The notes below the pieces were generated by a model that made no database searches, had not been told where the DNA came from, and was given only the letters and a program-made list of their open reading frames with translations. A DNA stretch of 23,041 bases, taken from Candidatus Wirthbacteria bacterium CG2_30_54_11 (GTDB taxonomy: Bacteria > Patescibacteriota > CG2-30-54-11). Positions within the stretch are counted from its first letter, which is position 1. Each line of letters begins with the position of its first letter. Both the position numbers and the translations under genes were made by a program. Shown here one piece after another: positions 13,902-20,586 of the stretch. Location: assembly GCA_001873755.1 (NCBI GenBank), contig MNZT01000096.1:1-23041 (forward strand), read 5' to 3'.

Positions 13902-14543
13902 ATGACCACTGAAGCCAAGTCAAATCGTCGGATCGCGATTCTCGGTGGAGCTTACAATCCTCCGACTATTGCCTATGAAAAAATTGTGAGAGCTGTGCTC
14001 CAGAAGGATGCGGCGCAGGAAGTGTGGCTGATGCCCTATCAGGAGCGCGCATTTGGTAAATTCATGGCCGCCACCGCACAGCAGCGGTTCCGCATGGCTG
14101 AGCTCCTGGCTGGTCAGATCGGCGACCGGGTCAGGGCGTCTGAGGCCGAGATCGCAAGACAAGGGAAAAGCTACACCATCGATACGGTGCGTGAGCTGAA
14201 GAGACTGTATCCGGACTGCGAGTTCTGCTGGATCATCGGTACTGACCTCCTCTATGAGCTTTCGGACTGGAAAGATATCGAGGCACTTACCACGGAAGTC
14301 ACTTTTCTGGGCGTGCTCAGGCCGGGCTACCCGGTCAATGCACAGCTGGTGGACCGTTACCGCGTGCAGCTGCTGCTGGGACCCCGCCTCATGCCGGACG
14401 TATCCGCTTCTCTCGTGCGCCAGAGACTCGCTGCAGGCAAGAACATGCAGGGGCTGGTTCCCGAAGTGATTGAGCGTTATATTGAAGCAGAAAGACTGTA
14501 TCAACCCCAGACAGATCCTACCAGTGTTCAAAAGGAGGAGTGA
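13902..14543 (+). CDS. nadD: Nicotinate-nucleotide adenylyltransferase-like protein (NadD family) with altered HxGH motif
   Basis: The 213-residue protein has the overall NadD pattern: AILGGAYNPPTIAYEKI at the start, KSYTIDTVRELKRLYP in the middle, CWIIGTDLLYELSDWKDIEAL next, then LRPGY and SASLVRQRLAAGK near the end (the ISSTxIRxxxxxG equivalent). NadD joins nicotinate mononucleotide and ATP to form deamido-NAD. The N-terminal (T/H)xGH motif that binds and activates ATP reads T22-I-A-Y25, so the Gly and the second His are replaced. Activity is therefore uncertain. I chose the ATG at 13902, seven bases after the biotin carboxylase stop; an upstream in-frame ATG at 13845 would overlap that gene. 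It lies between biotin carboxylase and carboxyltransferase. Confidence 0.78.
   Translation: MTTEAKSNRRIAILGGAYNPPTIAYEKIVRAVLQKDAAQEVWLMPYQERAFGKFMAATAQQRFRMAELLAGQIGDRVRASEAEIARQGKSYTIDTVRELKRLYPDCEFCWIIGTDLLYELSDWKDIEALTTEVTFLGVLRPGYPVNAQLVDRYRVQLLLGPRLMPDVSASLVRQRLAAGKNMQGLVPEVIERYIEAERLYQPQTDPTSVQKEE
14531..14540 (+). promoter_or_regulatory. Strong Shine-Dalgarno sequence deciding the carboxyltransferase start
   Basis: AAAGGAGGAG lies at the very end of the nadD gene and is the strongest ribosome binding site in the window. It favours the ATG at 14543 over the GTG at 14540, which would sit immediately against it. Confidence 0.6.
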
Positions 14544-16075
14544 TGAAAGATAAGATCGAGATCCTGAAAAAACGTCGGGTGGCGCTCTCTGACAGCAAAC
14601 GGACAGAATCCCAGCACGAGAAAGGCAGATTGACCGCGCGTGAACGCATCCTCATGCTGGTGGACAAGGAGAGCTTTGTAGAACTGGACCCCTATGTGCA
14701 GCTGCGGAGCCACAATTTCAACCTGCAGGAAAAGAAGACCGACGGGGATGGGGTTGTGACCGGCTACGGCAGGGTCAACGGCCGCAAGGTCGCCATCTAT
14801 GCCCAGGATGCGACGGCCATGGGCGGCAGCCTCGGGGAGATGCATGCGGCCAAAATCGCCCAGGTCCAGGATATGGCAATCAGCTGTGGCTGTCCTATCA
14901 TCGGCATCATCGACAGCGGCGGCGCCCGCATCCAGGAGGGAGTCAACAGCCTCGACGGCTATGCCGAGGTGTTCAACCGCAATGTCCGCTCCAGCGGCGT
15001 GGTCCCTCAGATCGCCGTCATCGTCGGCCCTTCGGCCGGCGGCGCCTGCTATTCCCCGGCGCTTATGGACTTCATCTTCATGGTGAAGGATCTGAGTTAT
15101 ATGTTCATCACCGGTCCCCAGGTGATCAAACTGGTCACCAGTGAGGAGATCGATTTCGAGGGACTCGGCGGCGCCATGGTGCACAACCAGAAGAGCGGGG
15201 TGGCGCATTTCGCCATGGCCAACGAAGAAGGCTGCTTCCATTTCGTGAAAAAGCTTCTCCGCTATCTGCCATCCAACAATCTGGAAGACCCGCCCCGGGT
15301 GCCGAGCGAAGATCCCGCTGACCGGTTGTGCGACCGGATACTGGATCTCGTACCGGCCGACTCTACCAAGTCCTACGAGATGAAGGATGTCATCGAGGAG
15401 ATCGTCGACCGGGATTCTTTCTTCGGTCTGCAGAAGTTCTATGCCCGGAACGTGATCATCGGGCTTGCCCGGCTGGATGGATTTCCGGTCGGCATCGTAG
15501 CCAATCAGCCCAAGATCCTCGCCGGCTGCCTCGATATCGACGCCTCGGACAAGATCGCCCGGTTCGTCACCTTCTGCGATGCGTTCAATATCCCAGTGGT
15601 CAACCTAGTTGATGTTCCCGGGTATCTTCCGGGCGTCAATCAAGAGCATCAGGGCATCATCCGCCACGGGGCCAAAATTCTCTATGCGTACGCCGCATCT
15701 ACCATTCCCAAGATATCGGTAGTTCTGCGCAAGTCGTACGGCGGGGCCTACATCGCGCTCTCGTCGAAGAAGATGGGCTACGATCAGGTCATCGCCTGGC
15801 CGACGGCGGAGCTCGCGGTCATGGGAGCGGAGCAGGCAGTCGATATCGTGTACGGCCGCGAGCTGAGCGAGAAGAAGAGCAAACGGCTCAGAGCCAGAAA
15901 GATCGAGGAATACCGTGAAAAATTCATGAATCCCTATACTGCTGCCCAGATGGGTCAGGTCGATATGATCATCGACCCGAGGGAGACCAGAAAGACCCTG
16001 ATCTCCAGCCTTTCCTTCCTCCGCACCAAACGCGTCCCCAAGGTCAGCCGCAAACACGGTTCCATGCCGGTCTAG
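14543..16075 (+). CDS. Acyl-CoA carboxylase carboxyltransferase subunit (PccB/MmdA/MccB family)
   Basis: It transfers the carboxyl group between biotin and an acyl-CoA. The 510-residue length is standard for the fused N- and C-crotonase-fold carboxyltransferase. GGSLGEMHAAKIAQVQDMA (about 94-112), GGARIQEGVNSL (126-137) and GPSAGGACYSPALMDF (162-177) form the first oxyanion site. LVDVPGYLPGVNQEHQGIIRHGAK (355-378) and YGGAYIALSSK (399-409) form the second. The substrate-specificity position corresponding to Asp422 of Streptomyces PccB is Ile404; Ile there is found in enzymes that also accept acetyl-CoA. The true substrate may be acetyl-, propionyl- or 3-methylcrotonyl-CoA, or the enzyme may act as a decarboxylase. 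Translation is likely coupled to nadD. Confidence 0.88.
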   Translation: MKDKIEILKKRRVALSDSKRTESQHEKGRLTARERILMLVDKESFVELDPYVQLRSHNFNLQEKKTDGDGVVTGYGRVNGRKVAIYAQDATAMGGSLGEMHAAKIAQVQDMAISCGCPIIGIIDSGGARIQEGVNSLDGYAEVFNRNVRSSGVVPQIAVIVGPSAGGACYSPALMDFIFMVKDLSYMFITGPQVIKLVTSEEIDFEGLGGAMVHNQKSGVAHFAMANEEGCFHFVKKLLRYLPSNNLEDPPRVPSEDPADRLCDRILDLVPADSTKSYEMKDVIEEIVDRDSFFGLQKFYARNVIIGLARLDGFPVGIVANQPKILAGCLDIDASDKIARFVTFCDAFNIPVVNLVDVPGYLPGVNQEHQGIIRHGAKILYAYAASTIPKISVVLRKSYGGAYIALSSKKMGYDQVIAWPTAELAVMGAEQAVDIVYGRELSEKKSKRLRARKIEEYREKFMNPYTAAQMGQVDMIIDPRETRKTLISSLSFLRTKRVPKVSRKHGSMPV

Positions 16076-16087
16076 TACAGGTGGTCT

Positions 16088-16501
16088 ATGGCTTCGGACA
16101 GAACTACCAAGATCAATATCATCTTGAAAGAAACCAAGCATACGATCCGTTTTGTGGAAAACGGGCCGCAAGAGCTACTGGTGGGTATCGATGGTGCGAC
16201 CGTGCCGGTGGACCTGGACCGCATGGTCTCATCTCAGGATATTGAGAACCGATTTGAGCATGATGACGAGTTCGAGGAGGAGGGAAGTGAATCGAAAGTG
16301 ATATCCCCGATCCCCGGAGTGGTCACCAGTATATTTGTGAAAGAGGGAGACGAGGTTCAGTCAGGGCAGCCCCTGTGCATGATCCTGGCCATGAAGATGG
16401 AAAATGAAATTACAAGTCCGAGGACCGGGGCGATCAGGCAGGTCGGTATCCAGTCAGGACAATCAGTCATGAGCGGTCATATACTTTTCGAATTTGTCTA
16501 G
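16088..16501 (+). CDS. Biotin carboxyl carrier protein (biotinyl domain)
   Basis: The 137-residue protein ends in a biotinyl/lipoyl-attachment domain (about 68-137). It has the biotinylation motif AMKM and acceptor Lys103, 34 residues from the C-terminus, as is usual. SPIPGVVTSIFVKEGDEVQSG and SPRTGAIRQVGIQSGQSV form the two halves of the barrel. The first 65 residues are an acidic, charged N-terminal part that probably docks to the other subunits, similar to the gamma subunit of sodium-pump decarboxylases and small PCC carriers. It starts 12 bases after the carboxyltransferase, and together with biotin carboxylase these make a complete three-subunit carboxylase. No biotin ligase gene is in the window. 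Confidence 0.88.
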   Translation: MASDRTTKINIILKETKHTIRFVENGPQELLVGIDGATVPVDLDRMVSSQDIENRFEHDDEFEEEGSESKVISPIPGVVTSIFVKEGDEVQSGQPLCMILAMKMENEITSPRTGAIRQVGIQSGQSVMSGHILFEFV

Positions 16502-16510
16502 GAAATACTC

Positions 16511-17095
16511 ATGAGAGAACTTGATGCTGTCGCATCTTCCCGCCGTCTGGTAATCGTCAGGGTTTTCAGCATGGCTGCCTGTCTCGCCCTGACGGCTTTT
16601 GGCGCTCAGATACGGATTCCGCTCTGGTTCACCCCGGTGCCGGTGACCGGTCAGGTGTTCGGGGTGATCTGTACAGGATTGTTGCTTGATGCCAGGGCTG
16701 CAGTCAGCGTTCAATTTGCGTATGTATTTTTGGGAGTACTCGGTATCCCCTGGTTTACCAACGGCGGCGGGGGGGCAGGTTATCTGCTCGGACCGACCGG
16801 GGGCTATCTGGTTGGATTCATGGTTGCTGCCGGCGTTATCGCAGTGCTTCGCCAGAGAATATCTGGCATCACAGCTTCTCTGACCGGGGTCGCGGTCATT
16901 TATCTTGCCGGCACTATCTGGCTGGCGGTGTACCTCAATACGATTTCGCATATGCCTTTGTCGACGGCGCTGCCCAAAGCGTTCTGGCTGGGAGTCGCGC
17001 CGTTCTGGCTGGGCGATGTCGTAAAAGCAGTCTTGGCGACCCTGGTCTCGTCCCGCTTCAGCTCTCCATCAGGCCGAGCAGACAGGACTCAATGA
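16511..17095 (+). CDS. bioY: BioY, substrate-binding subunit of the ECF biotin transporter
   Basis: The 194-residue protein has about six hydrophobic segments and the BioY signature. IRIPLWFTPVPVTGQVFGVICTG lies near residues 35-57. FLGVLGIPWFTNGGGGAGYLLGPTGGYLVGF follows at about 74-104. It imports biotin, alone or with the ECF energising module (EcfA, EcfA', EcfT), which is not in this window. Its position directly after the biotin carrier gene (9 bases) suggests that biotin uptake is coordinated with the biotin enzyme. No biotin synthesis gene is seen here. The last 38 bases overlap the convergent minus-strand gene. Confidence 0.9.
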   Translation: MRELDAVASSRRLVIVRVFSMAACLALTAFGAQIRIPLWFTPVPVTGQVFGVICTGLLLDARAAVSVQFAYVFLGVLGIPWFTNGGGGAGYLLGPTGGYLVGFMVAAGVIAVLRQRISGITASLTGVAVIYLAGTIWLAVYLNTISHMPLSTALPKAFWLGVAPFWLGDVVKAVLATLVSSRFSSPSGRADRTQ

Positions 17096-18377
17096 GTTCA
17101 GGAGTATTGTCCCTGATGACATAGAGCGGTATTCCTTCTGACTCTGCCAGCCGGATGGAAGGGCCGCGGTTGCGGTAGAATTTTTTCTGGGCGAATACCA
17201 TATCCGCATCCTGTATGCGGGGCGCGATCCGGATATTCAGTCCGAGTCTCTGTCCTATAGCCTCGATGTGTTTACGGCTCACGCCGAGAGGGTAAATGGT
17301 ATAGAGGTGCGGTTCTGGAGCGGGAACTCCTTTGCTCCACAGATCGTGATCGTCGCGCGGCGCTATCAGCGGGGTATAGGATTCCCTGACGACGGTTCCG
17401 TCTGCTTTTCTCAATCTTTTTTCCCGGGCCGGCTCTGTTCCCCGCAGCAGCAGATCGACCGCCGCGGCGACCTCGGGATGGATGAGCAGATCGTCCCTGT
17501 CCAGAATCTCGATGACGATATCAAAGGTGGGCGGGGCTTTGCGTTCGAGGACTGACTTCTGGGTGCCGCGTCTCTTCGCTTCCTCGTCTCCGAGCGTGAC
17601 GCTCTGGATGCCGCCGACGAGGTCATTCAGGGTAGGGTTCTGTATGAGGTTTTCGAGTGTATTGCCGTGCGCAGTGGCGATGAGCTGGACGCCTCGTTCG
17701 GCGATGGTGCGGGCAGCTTCGGCTTCGTCAGTCGTGCCTATCTCGTCGATCACGATCACCTGCGGCATATGGTTTTCGACCGCTTCGATCATGATATGGT
17801 GCTGCTCTCTGGGATGGGTCACCTGCATGCGGCGGGCGCTGCCGATAGCGGGGTGAGGGATGTCGCCGTCTCCGGCGATCTCATTGGAGGTGTCGACGAT
17901 GACGACCCTTTTGTGCAGGTCGTCAGACAGGATGCGGGCGGTTTCTCTCAGGATGGTGGTTTTGCCCACCCCGGGCCGGCCGAGGATCAGGATGCTTTGG
18001 CCTGACTCGATGAGGTCGCGGATGATCTCGGCGGTGCCGAACACCGCTCTGCCGACCCGGCAGGTCAGCCCGATCACCTGGCCGCTGCGGTTCCTGAGGG
18101 CAGAGATGCGGTGGAGTGTCCGTTCGATACCGGCGCGGTTGTCGCCCCCGAATTCACCGAGATGTGTAGTCACATGAGAAATATCGGCAGGACTGACCAC
18201 AGTTTTGCCCAGGGCTGTTTCCCGGCCATCACAGCGGATGGTGGGGGTACGGCCCAGGTCCAGAATGACCTCGACGAGCTGATCGTGTCCTTTGATCTTC
18301 TGGAGGGCGGTGCGGATGCGGAGCGGCAGTATGGCCACGAAGAGCTTCAGGTCTGCCGAGGCGGTGCTTTTGGGCAT
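17058..18377 (-). CDS. Ycf45/SpoIIIAA-like P-loop ATPase, R3H domain absent
   Basis: The 439-residue protein is related to the AAA-type ATPases annotated as R3H-domain or Ycf45 proteins in cyanobacteria and other bacteria, and to the sporulation ATPase SpoIIIAA. Walker A is GRPGVGKTT (133-141), VIVIDEIGTTDEAEAARTIAERG (207-229) holds Walker B, and ATAHGNTLENLIQNPTL (234-250) is a strongly conserved sensor region. The C-terminal part (YPLGVSRKHIEAIGQRLG, then GIPLYVIRDNTPELIESCLLG) corresponds to the segment that in longer relatives precedes the R3H nucleic-acid-binding domain; here the protein ends there. Function in this group is uncertain. It converges on bioY with a 38-base overlap, and the methyltransferase gene lies 5 bases upstream. 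Confidence 0.75.
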   Translation of the reverse strand: MPKSTASADLKLFVAILPLRIRTALQKIKGHDQLVEVILDLGRTPTIRCDGRETALGKTVVSPADISHVTTHLGEFGGDNRAGIERTLHRISALRNRSGQVIGLTCRVGRAVFGTAEIIRDLIESGQSILILGRPGVGKTTILRETARILSDDLHKRVVIVDTSNEIAGDGDIPHPAIGSARRMQVTHPREQHHIMIEAVENHMPQVIVIDEIGTTDEAEAARTIAERGVQLIATAHGNTLENLIQNPTLNDLVGGIQSVTLGDEEAKRRGTQKSVLERKAPPTFDIVIEILDRDDLLIHPEVAAAVDLLLRGTEPAREKRLRKADGTVVRESYTPLIAPRDDHDLWSKGVPAPEPHLYTIYPLGVSRKHIEAIGQRLGLNIRIAPRIQDADMVFAQKKFYRNRGPSIRLAESEGIPLYVIRDNTPELIESCLLGLMES

Positions 18378-18382
18378 ATGGC

Positions 18383-18904
18383 TTACCGTTCATAGACGAA
18401 TATGGGAAGGCGGTCAGTGTCAGGACGGTCTTCCGCCACGGGCGACCAGCCTGCCACCGGGAAACTGTAGGAGACAATCCTGGTCCCTTTGTTCAGCTCT
18501 GTTTCAAACTTGGGGCGCAACCGTTCGAGCGCATAGGGGTTCAGGAAGCAGAAGATGACATTGGCATCACGGAGGTCTGCTTTATAAAAGTCGGCCATAC
18601 GGATAGAAACCCGTTTTGCCTGGCCGCTCAGTAGTGTTTTCAGTCTGCATATCAGCACATGGACCGGCGAAAGTTCGTATCCGATGAGGGCTGAAGCTTT
18701 GGAGAATCTGGCGGCACCGAGCAGCAGCCGTCCGTCGCCGGCGCCCAGGTCGTAGACTGTATCGGTTGGCGATATTCTGCCGAGATCTACCATACGGCGG
18801 ACATCGCCGGCTTTGGTGGGGACAGGCGGGGCAGCGACGATGCTGCTGTAGACGAGCGGGAGGAAGAGCACACAGAAAATGATGAGCAGGACGAGTTCGG
18901 GCAT
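18383..18904 (-). CDS. Membrane-anchored class I SAM-dependent methyltransferase
   Basis: The 173-residue protein has one N-terminal membrane helix (about 4-24) followed by a compact Rossmann-fold methyltransferase. SAM motif I is VYDLGAGDGRLLLGAA (50-65), with an acidic residue at Glu77 (GYELSP) after strand 2. Motif IV resembles NVIFCFLNPYALERLRP (about 114-130). The ATG at 18904 has GAGGA about 9 bases upstream and places the membrane helix at the start; an upstream in-frame ATG at 18970 would overlap the glycosyltransferase gene. The substrate is unknown; a small membrane or lipid-linked acceptor would fit the anchor. It sits between a GT-C glycosyltransferase gene and the Ycf45-like gene on the same strand. 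Confidence 0.72.
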   Translation of the reverse strand: MPELVLLIIFCVLFLPLVYSSIVAAPPVPTKAGDVRRMVDLGRISPTDTVYDLGAGDGRLLLGAARFSKASALIGYELSPVHVLICRLKTLLSGQAKRVSIRMADFYKADLRDANVIFCFLNPYALERLRPKFETELNKGTRIVSYSFPVAGWSPVAEDRPDTDRLPIFVYER

Positions 18905-18932
18905 GGTCGGTATCCTCGAAAGAGGGGAAAGA

Positions 18933-20486
18933 TCAGTCAGGAATCCAAAGGTGCTGAGGCCAGGAATCATCAGAAGTGGAAGCTTCTTTGTGATAATTGG
19001 AGGTGATGGCCTGGCACAGTCCCTCGTTCATGCGACCTGCATCAGGTCGGGCCTGCGAGTTTTCAGTCTGACAAGAGTCGGAGAGCAGGATCAGCTTGAT
19101 GGTCTTGTCCTGTAACCGGAAGAGGATGGGAGAAGGATCGAAGAGACCATGTTCGATGAGCTGCATGAGTCCGAATGGATCCATCAGGTACTCAGTTTTC
19201 TCGGTCAGGGGCGCCCAGGACGGATCATCGCTGAGGAAAGGGCCATGGGAAGACTCGATCCGGTCAAGGAGCAGGCGATAAGCCGGGAGATCCTGCTGCA
19301 TGGTGGTGAAGTGGTGGGAAAGCGTTATCTGGGAGCCCAGGTACAAATATACCATACAGACAGTCATCAGGCCGAAGGCGAGTAACCGGTAGTGCTTCCG
19401 AGGGATCAGTGGGATCCGGGGCAGGGCTGAAGAGAGGTGTATACCCGAAAGGCGACTGAGGAGTGAGAGGCTGAGGAGAGAGGCAAAAGTGGTTTCGATA
19501 CTATGGTTTGTGGACGAGCCTGCTTTGCCCATATATACCGCAGACACCAGCAAAGAAAAAACAGGATAGAGGAGGCAAAAGGCGGTGACCGGGTCACGGC
19601 GGAGATAGAGAGCGACGGTTTTTTGTTTCAGCGCGCAATACCAGATGAAAAGTGGCAACAGTGGCACGGCGGATGTCAGGAGATACAGAAAACCATAAAT
19701 GGTCAGATCCCAGTGGCGGGTGTGAAGCGCATTTGCCGCGATCGTATGATCCACGAACCTGCCGCCGGTCATCTGGTTCAGGATCAGGAACGTACCGCAG
19801 GAAAAAATCATGAACACCAGACCGGGCAGATACCAGTTTTTCGGTCGCCGCCGGGAAATGAACTCCACGGTCATGAGCAGGAGCGGGGCGAGGAAAAACG
19901 TCTGTTTGGTGAATAAAGCAGCCACCAGACAGAGCATGCCGAGGCATTTGCCGGTCAGGCGAGAGGAGGTGAGGTAGAAGGTGATCCCCAGTGCTGTCCA
20001 CATGAGTGCCAGGATATCGACCCGGCTCAACAAACCCCAGAGAAGGAAAGGATATGAGGAGAGGAATCCGAGGAGTGAGAGCCAGGCGTACAGCGAACGT
20101 CCGGTCAGTCGCCTGATGAAGGTAAAAGTTGCCCCGAGCGTAACGGTCAAAGCAGCCAGGCTGATCAGGCGACCGGAGATGAAAGGATTGAGGTCAGGAA
20201 ACAACTCCAGACCCAGGGCGTGCAGTACGAAGAAGACCGGGGGGTAGGGCGTATGGATGTAAGGCGCCTGGGAAAATGGTGGGTACAAGGCACGCAGGTC
20301 ATGCGTATGCTTTAGTATCCGGGAGAGATATGCTATATGACCTTCACCATATTCCAGGCTGAAGGGATAGGTGATGAAATCCCAGCAACTCGTGAGGTAG
20401 CCCAGCAGGCACAGAGAGGTGATCGCCATGAGGGCATACTGCGAGAGGCGGGCAGGAGAGCGGAGAATACGACGAAAATCTGGCAT
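18933..20486 (-). CDS. GT-C type membrane glycosyltransferase (ArnT/PMT-like)
   Basis: The 517-residue protein has about ten to twelve membrane helices and a soluble C-terminal part (about 395-517). It has the GT-C arrangement with an acidic motif in the first external loop (SLEYGEGHIAYLSR, Glu45 and Glu48) and a second conserved block LLSRVDILALMWTALGI (about 151-167). Such enzymes transfer sugars from polyprenyl-phosphate donors to lipids or proteins on the outer face of the membrane. Donor and acceptor cannot be read from the sequence. The gene is divergent from another GT-C-like gene at 20587, with about 100 bases between, and is followed by the methyltransferase gene after 28 bases. Confidence 0.74.
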   Translation of the reverse strand: MPDFRRILRSPARLSQYALMAITSLCLLGYLTSCWDFITYPFSLEYGEGHIAYLSRILKHTHDLRALYPPFSQAPYIHTPYPPVFFVLHALGLELFPDLNPFISGRLISLAALTVTLGATFTFIRRLTGRSLYAWLSLLGFLSSYPFLLWGLLSRVDILALMWTALGITFYLTSSRLTGKCLGMLCLVAALFTKQTFFLAPLLLMTVEFISRRRPKNWYLPGLVFMIFSCGTFLILNQMTGGRFVDHTIAANALHTRHWDLTIYGFLYLLTSAVPLLPLFIWYCALKQKTVALYLRRDPVTAFCLLYPVFSLLVSAVYMGKAGSSTNHSIETTFASLLSLSLLSRLSGIHLSSALPRIPLIPRKHYRLLAFGLMTVCMVYLYLGSQITLSHHFTTMQQDLPAYRLLLDRIESSHGPFLSDDPSWAPLTEKTEYLMDPFGLMQLIEHGLFDPSPILFRLQDKTIKLILLSDSCQTENSQARPDAGRMNEGLCQAITSNYHKEASTSDDSWPQHLWIPD

Positions 20487-20520
20487 TTTGCTTGGCTAAT
20501 GAACTGGGATCGGGCAGGAG

Positions 20521-20545
20521 CCATAGTAAACCAGGGCGACTATGG
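20521..20545. promoter_or_regulatory. Inverted repeat between divergent GT-C genes
   Basis: CCATAGT (20521-20527) and ACTATGG (20539-20545) are perfect inverted repeats separated by 11 bases, within the 100-base gap shared by the two divergent membrane-protein genes. This spacing would suit a dimeric regulator binding site or a small hairpin. The arms are short, so chance is possible. No convincing -35/-10 pair was found for either gene. Confidence 0.3.
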
Positions 20546-20586
20546 AATCAAGGCAGAACTGCAGGATGTTTTGCAGATGGGGGATG

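Noticed and set aside
14528..15241. 237-codon minus-strand frame inside the carboxyltransferase gene
   Set aside because: It is antisense to invariant carboxyltransferase motifs, and its Asp/Ala/His-rich translation is typical of a shadow frame.
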